Assembly: GCA_015277795.1 (NCBI GenBank)
Contig: CP063848.1
Location: 1,426,001 to 1,490,000 of the forward strand
DNA from: Massilia sp. UMI-21
GTDB taxonomy: Bacteria > Pseudomonadota > Gammaproteobacteria > Burkholderiales > Burkholderiaceae_D
DNA length: 64,000 nt
Direction: 5' to 3'
Shown here: positions 40,119-48,854 of the stretch, piece after piece
How positions within the stretch are numbered: position 1 is the first letter of the stretch
Layout: every line of letters begins with the position of its first letter
The notes under the pieces: generated by a model
The model's database searches: none
Told to the model about the DNA's origin: nothing
Seen by the model: the letters and a program-made list of their open reading frames with translations, nothing else
Program-made: the position numbers and the translations under genes

Positions 40119-40322
40119 AACAGTCCTATTAGTTGATATGGTGTCGCGGCACCGGGCGCCCAATGGGCCGGCGGGACTTGCAAAGCACTGTATTTTAGGG
40201 CAATTCGGGTTTTCCCACAAATTGGGCTTATACACAATATATATAAGCAAATGTGGACCGTGCCGGCGCCCCATGGAGCGTCGGCACGGTCCGATCCGGC
40301 CACGCTGCTGCTCAGCTGTCGC

Positions 40323-40598
40323 TCATGCGCTGGTGCGCAGGCGGTCGAGCAGCGCCTGCCAGTCCCCGCCGCTGCCGTCCTCGCGCAGGAAGACGGTGTG
40401 GCAGCGCTTGCCGTCCTCGACCGTGATCTCCCAGCGCGGCAGGTCGGCCCCGATCGGGCAGGTGGGCGAGGCCGAGAAGAAGTCGACCCGATGCAACAGG
40501 TCCTCCAGTTCGCCGCCGCCGGGGTGGGCGGCGGTGTCGAGGTCGTAGGCTTCGGCCAGCCCGGCGAAGCCGCCGCAGGCGCGCGCACTGATCTTCAT
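40323..40598 (-). CDS. Emfourin-like protease inhibitor
   Basis: This 91-residue protein begins MKISARACGGFAGLAEAYDL and contains the block WEITVEDGKRCHTVFL, matching protealysin-associated emfourin (M4in), a small inhibitor of thermolysin-like M4 peptidases. Its ATG overlaps the stop of the upstream M4 metallopeptidase gene (ATGA), so enzyme and inhibitor are made together. It has no signal peptide. The family call is by memory of the pattern and strongly supported by context. Confidence 0.82.
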   Translation of the reverse strand: MKISARACGGFAGLAEAYDLDTAAHPGGGELEDLLHRVDFFSASPTCPIGADLPRWEITVEDGKRCHTVFLREDGSGGDWQALLDRLRTSA

Positions 40599-42133
40599 GC
40601 GCGCTCCGCCCCTGCCGGCTCGACCCCGGCCACCGGCACCACCGCCGCCGACGGCAACAGGCATTCGCCAAGCCGGCCATTGGCCGCACACCAGCGCGCC
40701 AGCGCCGCGGATTCGCTGTCGAGCACCCGGTTCACCCGGTGGTACTCGGGCAGGTTCATGGTGCCGCAGCAGGCGCGCCGGTCCTGGCGTGCCCCCGGCT
40801 TGTCGCAGACCTTCGGCGCCAGCGGCGCGGCCGGCGGCTGGGCCATGGCGGCCTCGCCCGGGTGCTCGACCACCTCGCGGCGCGCGAACTGGTTATGGAT
40901 GAAGGCGGCGTAGATGGGCGGCTTGCCGTCGTCCTGCACGATGCGCAGCATTTCGTTGAGCACGTCGACGTAGGTGGCGGCGCGGTCCGGCGCGGCGATC
41001 AGGGCGCGCAGCAGCAGCCCGCGCAGGTAGGCCGCCACCCGGTGCAGCACGGCGGCGCAGTCGTCCAGCACCGGGTTGCGCTCGTAGGCGAACATGTCGG
41101 CCAGTACGTCGTACATGGCCCCGGTGAATACTTGCGAGATCGCATGCACCTGGGTGCCGGCCTGGCTCAGGGTCAGGTCGTTGTCGGCATTGCGCAGGCC
41201 GGTGCCGCCGCCCAGCGCCATCCCGAACTGCTCGGCGATGTCGGCCAGGTAGGTCTTGTCGTGCAGGTGTGCCTTGGTCTGGGCCACCACCGCCTCGCAC
41301 TGGTCGAGCTGGGAGAGGGCCAGGAAGATCGCGGTGAGGTCGCCGAAGGCTTCGTGCAGGCCGCCGGTCTGGGGCGGGGCGTCGGCCTGCAGCCACTGCG
41401 GCTTGAGGCCGTCGAGCACGGCGTGCGCGGTCTCGTGGGCCACGATATCGAACGAGCGGCAGGTGTAGACGCGCGCCGTTTCGGCATCCGCCGCGGCTGC
41501 GGCCGCTCCGGGCGGGATGAAGTCGCCGAACTTCAGGCAGGCCTGGCTGCGGCTGTAGAAGGCGTTCATCACGTTCGGCAGGCCGTAGGGATGGACCATC
41601 AGCGGGCGCGTGTCCATGCTGGTGTTCCACTGCCAGGGCAGGGGCATGTCCAGGCCGGCGGCCAGCAGGGCGCGCTGGTACATGGTCAGGGTCTGGCGCA
41701 CCACCGCGAAGGTGTGGACCGCGTCGAACTGCGGGGTATCGGGCTGGGTGACGAAGTCGCCGAAGGCGTTCGGCTCGACCGGATCGATGCCCGGCGTGCC
41801 GGGGGCGATGCGGGCGTCGCGCGGGCCGGCCAGCACCGGGCCGGGCAGGTAGGCGCGGCGGGTGCCGATCTCGCCCACCGACGGGTCCTGCTTCCACATC
41901 AGCACGCGCGCCCCGAAGGCGTGCGGCAGCGGCGGCGCTTCGGCCTGCAGTTCGTCCTCCAGCTGCGCGGCGCCGGTTCCGGGCTGCTCGCCGCCCGGAT
42001 CGACCGGCTGCTCGAGCAGCCTGGCGAGGCGGTGCTGCTGCTGGTAGGGGGCGCTGGGCGTGGGGATGAAGCGAACCGGCGGCTGGTCACGGGACGTGTC
42101 CAGTTCGTCCGGCAAGAGGGCACCTGGTTCCAT
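40595..42133 (-). CDS. M4-family (thermolysin/protealysin-like) metallopeptidase without signal peptide
   Basis: This 512-residue protein has the zinc motif HETAH at 233-237 (DIVAHETAHAVLDGL), the third ligand Glu261 in GGLHEAFGD, and a thermolysin-like proton-donor His in SQAGTQVHAISQVF. It has no signal peptide. The N-terminal 230 residues are proline-rich and not the usual protealysin propeptide, and the last 60 residues include a Cys-rich tail (CDKPGARQDRRACCG). AAGGAG five bases before ATG 42133 gives the start; an upstream in-frame ATG at 42208 lacks this. It is coupled to an emfourin-like inhibitor gene. The substrate is unknown; protealysin homologues act in the cytosol or after release. 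Confidence 0.85.
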   Translation of the reverse strand: MEPGALLPDELDTSRDQPPVRFIPTPSAPYQQQHRLARLLEQPVDPGGEQPGTGAAQLEDELQAEAPPLPHAFGARVLMWKQDPSVGEIGTRRAYLPGPVLAGPRDARIAPGTPGIDPVEPNAFGDFVTQPDTPQFDAVHTFAVVRQTLTMYQRALLAAGLDMPLPWQWNTSMDTRPLMVHPYGLPNVMNAFYSRSQACLKFGDFIPPGAAAAAADAETARVYTCRSFDIVAHETAHAVLDGLKPQWLQADAPPQTGGLHEAFGDLTAIFLALSQLDQCEAVVAQTKAHLHDKTYLADIAEQFGMALGGGTGLRNADNDLTLSQAGTQVHAISQVFTGAMYDVLADMFAYERNPVLDDCAAVLHRVAAYLRGLLLRALIAAPDRAATYVDVLNEMLRIVQDDGKPPIYAAFIHNQFARREVVEHPGEAAMAQPPAAPLAPKVCDKPGARQDRRACCGTMNLPEYHRVNRVLDSESAALARWCAANGRLGECLLPSAAVVPVAGVEPAGAERA

Positions 42134-42315
42134 GACGGCTCCTTGCGAAATGTCGGGCGGCATCTCCATGGTCGCGCGCCCGGCGGCGCAGGCATTGACT
42201 AGGGTCAATTGACGTGGTTCGAGATCCGATTCGCCCGGCAGACTGGCTTACTGCGCCGTCAACTGGCATCATGGCGGGCTTTCTTGCAACGAATTAAGAA
42301 AAAGGATTCTCCAGC

Positions 42316-42597
42316 ATGTCGGAAATTAGCATCGTCCAGGAACACACGTTGACCCCCGAGCAGGCGCGCGCGGCCGCCCAGCAGGTGGCGCAACGGATCG
42401 CGGCCGAATACGGCCTGGCATGCAAGTGGGATGGCGACGTGCTGCGCTTCGAGCGCAGCGGTGTGGAAGGGGCCCTGAGCCTGGAAGGCCAGCGTGCCGC
42501 GCTGCGGATCCGCCTGGGCTTCTTCATGGCGGCATTCGCGTCGGCCATCGAGGCCAAGGTGGCGGAAAAGATGCGCAAGGTATTCGTGCCCGCCTGA
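42316..42597 (+). CDS. Polyhydroxyalkanoic acid system family protein
   Basis: This 93-residue protein (MSEISIVQEHTLTPEQARAA) belongs to the short PHA-system/granule region family (PHA_gran_rgn). The typical parts are an N-terminal amphipathic helix with AAQQVAQRIAAEYGL, a WDGDVLRFERSGVEG strand pair, and a final helix AIEAKVAEKMRKVF. It is thought to associate with PHA granules; the exact role is unknown. AAGGA lies nine bases upstream. It is convergent with the ACBP gene. Confidence 0.88.
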   Translation: MSEISIVQEHTLTPEQARAAAQQVAQRIAAEYGLACKWDGDVLRFERSGVEGALSLEGQRAALRIRLGFFMAAFASAIEAKVAEKMRKVFVPA

Positions 42598-42649
42598 TGC
42601 GCGGGCAGGCAAGGGCCACCGTCCGGGCGGCCCTGCCGTATCGGGGCGA

Positions 42650-42904
42650 TCAGCCCTTCAGTTCTTCGACCAGGTCGATGTACTGCTGCATCGCGTCTTC
42701 CTGCGAGGTGCCCTTCAGGGCAGCCCAGGCGTCGAACTTGGCGCGGTTGACGAAGTCGGTCATGCCCGGGCGCTCGCCGGTGGCGTCGCCGCTCGACCCC
42801 TGCTTGTAGAGCGCGTAAATCTTCAGCAAGGTCATGTTGTCCGGGCGTTCCGGCAGATTCTTCGATTCGGCCTGGGCCTGGGCGAACTGTTCCTGCAAGC
42901 TCAT
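42650..42904 (-). CDS. Acyl-CoA-binding protein
   Basis: This 84-residue four-helix ACBP starts MSLQEQFAQAQAESKNLPER. The acyl-CoA site blocks LLKIYALYKQGSSGD and RAKFDAWAALKGTS are intact, with the conserved Tyr and Lys residues. It binds long-chain acyl-CoA in the cytosol. AGGAG lies five bases before the ATG. The gene stands alone. Confidence 0.93.
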   Translation of the reverse strand: MSLQEQFAQAQAESKNLPERPDNMTLLKIYALYKQGSSGDATGERPGMTDFVNRAKFDAWAALKGTSQEDAMQQYIDLVEELKG

Positions 42905-43014
42905 GAATACTCCTGTGGTGGTTGCGTTGGCAATGTGTAATGCAGGAGGGGATCTTAGCGCAGGCGGGGCGCGTTCACGGCCAAACGGCGTGAACTTTAG
43001 AGGAGATGCTCGGG

Positions 43015-43123
43015 GTAGGGTGGTCGGCTTCGCCGACCGCGCGTTCAACCGGCGCGAGCGTGAACGCAGCGCGTCTGTTTACCCGAGGTTTGAACGCGCG
43101 CACGGCGAAGCCGTGCACCCTAC
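43015..43123. repeat. Mirrored double-hairpin REP-like element
   Basis: The 109-base element has terminal arms GTAGGGTG and CACCCTAC. Each is followed inwards by a small hairpin (GTCGGCTTCGCCGAC on the left, CACGGCGAAGCCGTG on the right) and then by CGCGCGTTCAA/TTGAACGCGCG. The two halves are inverted copies of one unit with compensating differences in the hairpin stem. It lies between two - strand genes and holds no frame. Confidence 0.75.
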
Positions 43124-43128
43124 GCGGC

Positions 43129-43485
43129 TTAGACAGCCAGCAGTTCGACGTCGAAGAGCAGGGTGGCGTTCGGCGGAATCACGCCGCCGGCGCCGCGCGC
43201 GCCGTAGCCGAGGCTGGCCGGGATGGTCAGGCGGCGCTGGCCGCCGACCTTCATGCCCTGCACGCCTTCGTCCCAGCCGCGGATCACGTGGCCGGCGCCC
43301 AGCGCGAACTGGAACGGGTCGTTGCGGTCCTTGCTCGAATCGAACTTGGCGCCCTGGCTGCCGTCATCGTTGCGCAGCCAGCCGGTGTAGTGGACGGTCA
43401 CGTGCTGGCCGGCTTTCGCCTCGGCGCCGTTGCCGACGACGGTGTCTTCGTATTGCAGGCCGGAATCAGTGGTAATGGTGGACAT
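43129..43485 (-). CDS. FKBP-type peptidyl-prolyl cis-trans isomerase
   Basis: This 118-residue single-domain FKBP has the fold hallmarks VTVHYTGWLRNDDG, FDSSKDRNDPFQFALG, VIRGWDEGVQGMKVGGQRR and YGARGAGGVIPPNATLLFDV. It lacks a signal peptide, so it is a cytosolic prolyl isomerase/chaperone. The first residues (MSTITTDSGLQYEDTVVG) are family-typical. AGGAAAAACC precedes the ATG. The stop lies right beside the REP-like element. Confidence 0.96.
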   Translation of the reverse strand: MSTITTDSGLQYEDTVVGNGAEAKAGQHVTVHYTGWLRNDDGSQGAKFDSSKDRNDPFQFALGAGHVIRGWDEGVQGMKVGGQRRLTIPASLGYGARGAGGVIPPNATLLFDVELLAV

Positions 43486-43658
43486 GGTTTTTCCTGTTGT
43501 TCAAGTTGAACGGGGATTGTAGTGCATGCACCCGAGGTGCGCCAAACGGCCCCGGCGCGTGGCGCGCCGGCGCATCTGCGTACAATGGCAATATTGGAAC
43601 CCAGACAAGGAAGCGCCATGCCCCACCGTTCCCGACCGATCTTGCACGAGGCTGCCCG

Positions 43659-44468
43659 ATGAAGGGCGTCGGCACCGCCTACCGGCGCGCGTTGCGCGCC
43701 CAGTTCTCGCGCCGCATGCTGCTGCTGTCCGGCGCGCCGCTGGCGCTGTCGCTGCTGCTGTGGGGCGCGCTGCTGTGGACCGGGCTGCAGCCGCTGCTCG
43801 ACTGGCTGCAGGGCGTGTTCGCCGACTACGACCTGTTCCAGACCAGCGGCAGCATGCTGTCGATGCTCGGCCTCGGCATGCTCAAGGTGATGGTGGTGCC
43901 GCTGCTGGCGATCGCGCTGCTGCTGCCCCTGATGATCGCTTCGGCCTTGCTGTTCATGGGCGTGATCGCGATGCCGGTGATCGAGCGCCATGTCGGCAAC
44001 AGCCTGTATCCCAAGCTGGAGAAGAAGGAGGGCGGCAGTTTCATCGGCAGCGTCGCCGTCAACGTCGGCAGCACCGCGGTGTTCGCGGTGCTGTGGCTGT
44101 TGACGCTGCCCTTGTACGCGCTGCCGCCGCTGGCCTGGCTGGTGCAGGCCGGCCTGTGGGCCTGGGTGACCTCGCGCGTGATGAGCTACGACGCGCTGGC
44201 CGCGCACGCCAGTCCCGATGAGCGGCGCGCACTGATGCGCCGCCATCGCGGCGCGCTGCTGGCGATCGGCTTCGCCTCCGGCCTGGCCGGGGCGCTGCCC
44301 GGCATCGCCTGGATGGGCGGGGCCTTGATCTCGATCGTGCTGTTCCCCTTCCTGGCCCTGCTGTCCTTGTGGCTGTACATCATGATCTTCCTGTTTGCCG
44401 GGCTGTGGTTCCAGTATTACTGCCTGGGCGCGCTGGAAGAATTGCGCGGCGGTATTCCACCCGCTTGA
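43659..44468 (+). CDS. EI24-domain (CysZ-like) membrane protein
   Basis: This inner-membrane protein of about 269 residues resembles EI24/CysZ: paired hydrophobic segments (RMLLLSGAPLALSLLLWGAL; MVVPLLAIALLLPLMIASAL), the conserved cytoplasmic part AMPVIERHVGNSLYP, and further helices. CysZ carries sulphate in other bacteria; the substrate of this branch is unknown. The frame is open upstream, but ATG 43659 follows GAGG. It is 14 bases before the cinA-like gene on the same strand. Confidence 0.82.
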   Translation: MKGVGTAYRRALRAQFSRRMLLLSGAPLALSLLLWGALLWTGLQPLLDWLQGVFADYDLFQTSGSMLSMLGLGMLKVMVVPLLAIALLLPLMIASALLFMGVIAMPVIERHVGNSLYPKLEKKEGGSFIGSVAVNVGSTAVFAVLWLLTLPLYALPPLAWLVQAGLWAWVTSRVMSYDALAAHASPDERRALMRRHRGALLAIGFASGLAGALPGIAWMGGALISIVLFPFLALLSLWLYIMIFLFAGLWFQYYCLGALEELRGGIPPA

Positions 44469-44482
44469 CAAGGAGGGCTTCG

Positions 44483-45268
44483 ATGGAATTCGGTCTGATT
44501 GTCGTCGGCGACGAGATCCTGTCCGGCAGGCGCCAGGACAAGCATTTTTCGAAAGTGGTCGAGCTGCTCGGCGCGCGCGGCCTGCAACTGTCCTGGGCCG
44601 AATTCATCGGCGACGACCCGGTTCGCCTGACGGCACTGCTGCGCCGCAGCTTCGGCGGGGACGACATCGTGTTCTGCTGCGGCGGCATCGGCGCGACCCC
44701 GGACGACCACACGCGCCAGTGCGCGGCCGCGGCGCTCGGGCTGCCCCTGGCGCTGCACCCGGAAGGGCGCCGCAACATCGAGCAACGCATTCGCGACACC
44801 GCGCGCGAGGCTGGCCACGAAGCCGACCTGCAGGCGCCCGACAACCTGCAGCGCCTGAAGATGGCCGAATTTCCCGAAGGCGCGGACCTGATTCCGAACC
44901 CGTACAACCGCATTGCCGGTTTCACCGTGCGGCGGCACCACTTCGTGCCGGGCTTTCCCGTGATGGCCTGGCCCATGCTCGCGTGGGTGCTCGACACCCA
45001 CTACGCACATTTATTCCACGCCTCGGTCCACCTGGAACGCTCACTGATCGTTTATGAGCAGGCGGAGGCGCTCCTGACCCCGCTGATGGAGGCGCTGGAG
45101 CGCGATTACCCCGGCGTGCGGGTGTTCAGCCTGCCCAGCGTGGGCGACGCGCAGACCCGCCGCCATATCGAACTGGGAGTGAAGGGCGCGCCCGCGCAGG
45201 TGGAGCCGGCTTTCCTTGCCATGCAGGCAGAACTGCAGCGCCGCCGGGCCGAATTCCGCACTTTGTAG
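44483..45268 (+). CDS. CinA-type molybdopterin-binding-domain protein
   Basis: This 261-residue protein has the MoaB/Mog-like domain of competence/damage-inducible CinA (MEFGLIVVGDEILSGRRQDK, CCGGIGATPDDHTRQCAAAA, and FVPGFPVMAWPMLAWVL). The C-terminal nicotinamide-nucleotide deamidase domain is absent. Domain-only versions are common in betaproteobacteria; ADP-ribose pyrophosphatase activity is reported for some CinA proteins. AGGAGGG lies five bases before the ATG. It is probably co-transcribed with the EI24 gene. Confidence 0.88.
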   Translation: MEFGLIVVGDEILSGRRQDKHFSKVVELLGARGLQLSWAEFIGDDPVRLTALLRRSFGGDDIVFCCGGIGATPDDHTRQCAAAALGLPLALHPEGRRNIEQRIRDTAREAGHEADLQAPDNLQRLKMAEFPEGADLIPNPYNRIAGFTVRRHHFVPGFPVMAWPMLAWVLDTHYAHLFHASVHLERSLIVYEQAEALLTPLMEALERDYPGVRVFSLPSVGDAQTRRHIELGVKGAPAQVEPAFLAMQAELQRRRAEFRTL

Positions 45269-45528
45269 GACTACATGCCGTCCAGTTAACTCGGCCGTTG
45301 TTTTTTTGCGAAAATACTTCGCACGGGTCAAAATTGTTAAACCGTGTCTCGCGCGGGTCCTGTTGATGTGGTGGAATGATACCTGTGGAGGTGCAATCCT
45401 GAGTGAGTTTGCGCCGCACATTTTTGCATACTGACGAGGGCCCACTCACTCGAACAAGGCAGAGGCAAGGATGGCGGGCAGCTTGGCAGGGATTGAGCAC
45501 GAAATTGATTCAAACCGGTTGAGCCATC

Positions 45529-48500
45529 ATGGAAAGTATTCGCCGCACCAAGCGGCCCAGTAAGCTAATTCGCGCAGTCAGTCGGTGGCTGGGACAACTC
45601 GCCCAGGCAGCGGCTGGCCGCGCACCCGTGCTCGCATCCGCGGGCGGCAACGACGTTCCGCTGTACGAAGCCTATCCGCACCTGGCGGCCGGCGGCGGCG
45701 TGCCGTCGGGCGCGCCGGTGCCGCCAGACCCTTCCGAAGGCGGCCCCGAAGGCGCGCCCGAGAAGGCGCCGCGCAAGCGTCGTTACAAGCCCTGGCTCTA
45801 CCTTGTCCTCCTGATCCTGCTGGCGCTGCTGGCCGGCTGGGGTGCGTTCGAGATGCGCTCCTCGCGCCTGCAGGCGAAGATCTTCGCCGAGATGGCGGAC
45901 GACCTGAACTTCCATATGGAGCAAGGCGTCAGCAAGTCGATCCGTTTCCCGGCCGCCAGCCCCTACGACACCCGCCTCGGCTATGCCAACCTGCCGGCCT
46001 ACCTGGAAAAGCTGCAATCGCGCGGCTACGTCATCGACGCCCAGGCGCGCATCTCGCCCAGGATGGTCGAATTCGCCGATCGCGGCCTGTACGCCACCTA
46101 CCACGAAAAGACCCAGGTCGGCCTCGAGATCCTCGACTGCCGCGCCCAGCCGCTGTTCGCATCGCGCTTCCCGGAGCGCTACTATCACAAGTTCGAGGAC
46201 GCGCCGCCGCTGCTGGTGCACAGCCTGCTGTTCATCGAGAACCGCGAGCTGCTCGACCCGGCCTACCCGCGCCGCAACCCGGCGGTCGAATGGGACCGCT
46301 TCTCGAAAGCGGTGTTCGACAAGACCCTGAGCAGCGTCGGCCTGGGTGGTGGCGGCCGCGTCGCCGGCGGCAGCACGCTGGCGACCCAGATCGAGAAGTA
46401 CCGCCATTCGCCCGAAGGGCGTACCGGTTCGCTGCAGGACAAGATGATCCAGATGGCCTCGGCCACGCTGCGCGCCTACCAGGACGGCGAGGACACGACC
46501 GGGGCGCGGCGCCAGATCGTGCTCGACTACCTGAACACCGTGCCGCTGTCGGCCAAGTCCGGTTACGGCGAGGTCAACGGCATCGGCGACGGCATGTGGG
46601 TCTGGTATGGCCGCGACTTTGCCAAGCTGAGCAGCATGCTGCGCGGCCCGATGGACAGCCAGGAAGCCGTCACCGCCTACAAGGAGGCCCTGTCCCTGAT
46701 GATCGCCCAGCGCCGTCCGGCCTACTACCTGGGCGCCGGCGAGCAAGACCTCGAAACGCTCACCAACAGTCACCTGCGCGTGCTGGCGCAGGCCGGCGTG
46801 ATTTCGCCGCAACTGCGCGACGCCGCGCTCAAGGCCCAGCTGCACCCGGCCAAGGGCTCGGGCGTGGCGCCGCCGGGCGCCGACGCGTTTGTCACGCGCA
46901 AGGCCGCCAACGCGGTGCGCAACCACCTCGGCTACCTGGTGGGCGATTCGCGCCTGTACAACCTCGACCGCCTCGATCTCTCGGTGGTATCGACCCTCGA
47001 CGCCCAGGTGCAGAAGGCCGTCACCGACACGCTGCGCAATCTGAACGACGCCGAGCAGGCGAAGGCGGCCGGCCTGACCGGCAAGGGTCTGCTCGGCAAC
47101 GGCGACCCGTCCCAGGTGGTGTACAGCTTCACCCTGATGGAGCGCGGCGAGCACGTCAACTACCTGCGCGTCCAGACCGACAACTACGACCAGCCGCTCG
47201 ACATCAACGAAGGCGCGAAGCTCGACCTGGGCTCGACCGCCAAGCTGCGCACCCTGGTGACCTACCTCGACATCGTCGACCAGTTGCACAAGCGCTTCGA
47301 GCCGATGGACGAGATCGGCCTGATGGGCGTCGAGGTCGATGCCAAGGACCGCATGTCGCAATGGGCACTGGAATATTTCCGCGGCTTGCCGAACGGCGCC
47401 GACCGCGGCCTCAAGCCGATGCTGGCCGCCGCGCTGGAGCGCAAGTACTCCGCCAACCCGGGCGAGTCCTTCTTCACCGGCGGCGGCCTGCACACCTTCG
47501 GCAACTTCAGCAGGCTGGACAACAGCAAGATCATGACGGTCACCGAGGCGCTGCGCAATTCGACCAACCTGGTGTTCGTGCGCATGATGCGCGACGTGGT
47601 GCGCTACTACATGTTCCAGTTGCCGGGCTCCTCGGCCCAGCTGCTGGCCGACGCCGACGACCCGCGCCGCGCCGCCTATCTGGCCCGCTTCGCCGACAAC
47701 GAAGGCAAGGTCTTCATGGCCCGGTTCTGGAACAAGTACAAGGGCAAGACCCCGGCCGAGATCGAAGAGCTGCTGTTCTCGGGCGTGCGTCCGCTGGCGT
47801 CCAAGCTGGCCGCCGCCCACCGCACCGTGTTCCCGAACGCGACGATGGCGCAGTTCGGCGCCTTCGTCGACAAGAACCTGCCGGCGTCGCACGACATGGA
47901 TCCGGAGCGCATTCCGAAGATGTACGAGATGTATGACCCGCGCAATATGTCGCTGGCCGACCGCGGCTACGTGGCTTCGGTGCATCCGCTCGAACTGTGG
48001 CTGGTGAGCTACCTGCGCAGCCACCCGAATGCCGGCTGGACCGAAATCACCAACGCCAGCGTCAAGGAGCGCCAGGACGTGTATTCGTGGCTGTTCAAGA
48101 CCCACCGCAAGCACGCCCAGGACAAGCGCATCGCCGGCCTGCTCGAGGTGGAGGCCTTCCTGAAGATCCACGCGCAGTGGAAGAAGATGGGCTATCCCTT
48201 CGATTCGCTGGTGCCGTCGTACGCGACCACCCTGGGCGCCTCGGCCGACCGTCCGGCCGCGCTGGCCGAGCTGATGGGCATCATCGTCAACGAGGGCGTG
48301 CGCAAGCCGGTCGAGCGGATCGACTCGCTGCACTTCGCCAAGAACACGCCCTACGAGACCCTGGTCAAGCGCAGCAAGGGTGGCGGCAAGGAGCAGGTGC
48401 TGGCGCCCGAGGTGGCGCGCGCGGTGGCCGACGCCATCCAGGGCGTGGTCACCGACGGCACCGCCAAGCGCGTCAAGACCGCCTTCAAGCAGAGCGATGG

Positions 48501-48813
48501 CAGCGTGATCGCCGTGGGCGGCAAGACCGGCACCGGCGACCAGCGCTTCGAGGTGTATGCGCGCGGCGGCCGCGTGATCGAATCGCGCTACGTGAACCGT
48601 TCGGCCACCTTCGTCTTCAACATCGGCGAGCGCTACTTCGGCAGCATGACCGCCTACGTGCACGGCCCGCAGTCGGGCAACTACGACTTCACCAGCGCGC
48701 TGCCGGTGCAGCTGCTGACCAACCTGGCGCCGAGCCTGATGCCCATGATCGAACCGCCGCCGGCCAGCGTCGCCGGTACGCCGGGCGGCGCCCAGCGCCA
48801 GTGCGTCCGTTGA
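45529..48813 (+). CDS. Large divergent class A penicillin-binding protein (transglycosylase/transpeptidase)
   Basis: This 1094-residue protein has a long cytosolic N-terminus, one membrane helix (about residues 88-108, PWLYLVLLILLALLAGW), and a GT51 domain (residues about 200-390: GGSTLATQIEKYR). A penicillin-binding domain follows with SxxK as S569-T-A-K572, SxN as S678-T-N680 and KTG at 999-1001 (GGKTGTGD). It is longer than usual PBP1a/1b, and the GT51 start ENRELLDPAYPRR departs from the common EDxxFxxHxG form. The frame joins the TAXI gene downstream with an overlapping TTGA. It should polymerise and cross-link peptidoglycan. Confidence 0.88.
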   Translation: MESIRRTKRPSKLIRAVSRWLGQLAQAAAGRAPVLASAGGNDVPLYEAYPHLAAGGGVPSGAPVPPDPSEGGPEGAPEKAPRKRRYKPWLYLVLLILLALLAGWGAFEMRSSRLQAKIFAEMADDLNFHMEQGVSKSIRFPAASPYDTRLGYANLPAYLEKLQSRGYVIDAQARISPRMVEFADRGLYATYHEKTQVGLEILDCRAQPLFASRFPERYYHKFEDAPPLLVHSLLFIENRELLDPAYPRRNPAVEWDRFSKAVFDKTLSSVGLGGGGRVAGGSTLATQIEKYRHSPEGRTGSLQDKMIQMASATLRAYQDGEDTTGARRQIVLDYLNTVPLSAKSGYGEVNGIGDGMWVWYGRDFAKLSSMLRGPMDSQEAVTAYKEALSLMIAQRRPAYYLGAGEQDLETLTNSHLRVLAQAGVISPQLRDAALKAQLHPAKGSGVAPPGADAFVTRKAANAVRNHLGYLVGDSRLYNLDRLDLSVVSTLDAQVQKAVTDTLRNLNDAEQAKAAGLTGKGLLGNGDPSQVVYSFTLMERGEHVNYLRVQTDNYDQPLDINEGAKLDLGSTAKLRTLVTYLDIVDQLHKRFEPMDEIGLMGVEVDAKDRMSQWALEYFRGLPNGADRGLKPMLAAALERKYSANPGESFFTGGGLHTFGNFSRLDNSKIMTVTEALRNSTNLVFVRMMRDVVRYYMFQLPGSSAQLLADADDPRRAAYLARFADNEGKVFMARFWNKYKGKTPAEIEELLFSGVRPLASKLAAAHRTVFPNATMAQFGAFVDKNLPASHDMDPERIPKMYEMYDPRNMSLADRGYVASVHPLELWLVSYLRSHPNAGWTEITNASVKERQDVYSWLFKTHRKHAQDKRIAGLLEVEAFLKIHAQWKKMGYPFDSLVPSYATTLGASADRPAALAELMGIIVNEGVRKPVERIDSLHFAKNTPYETLVKRSKGGGKEQVLAPEVARAVADAIQGVVTDGTAKRVKTAFKQSDGSVIAVGGKTGTGDQRFEVYARGGRVIESRYVNRSATFVFNIGERYFGSMTAYVHGPQSGNYDFTSALPVQLLTNLAPSLMPMIEPPPASVAGTPGGAQRQCVR

Positions 48814-48854
48814 AAGGACCTTCCGGCGCGCGCGGTTCAGCGGTGCTGCGTGCC

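Noticed and set aside
45565..48663. A 1032-codon open frame antisense to the PBP gene
   Set aside because: It mirrors the codon structure of the real gene in high-GC DNA, has histidine/alanine/valine-rich composition and no family features.
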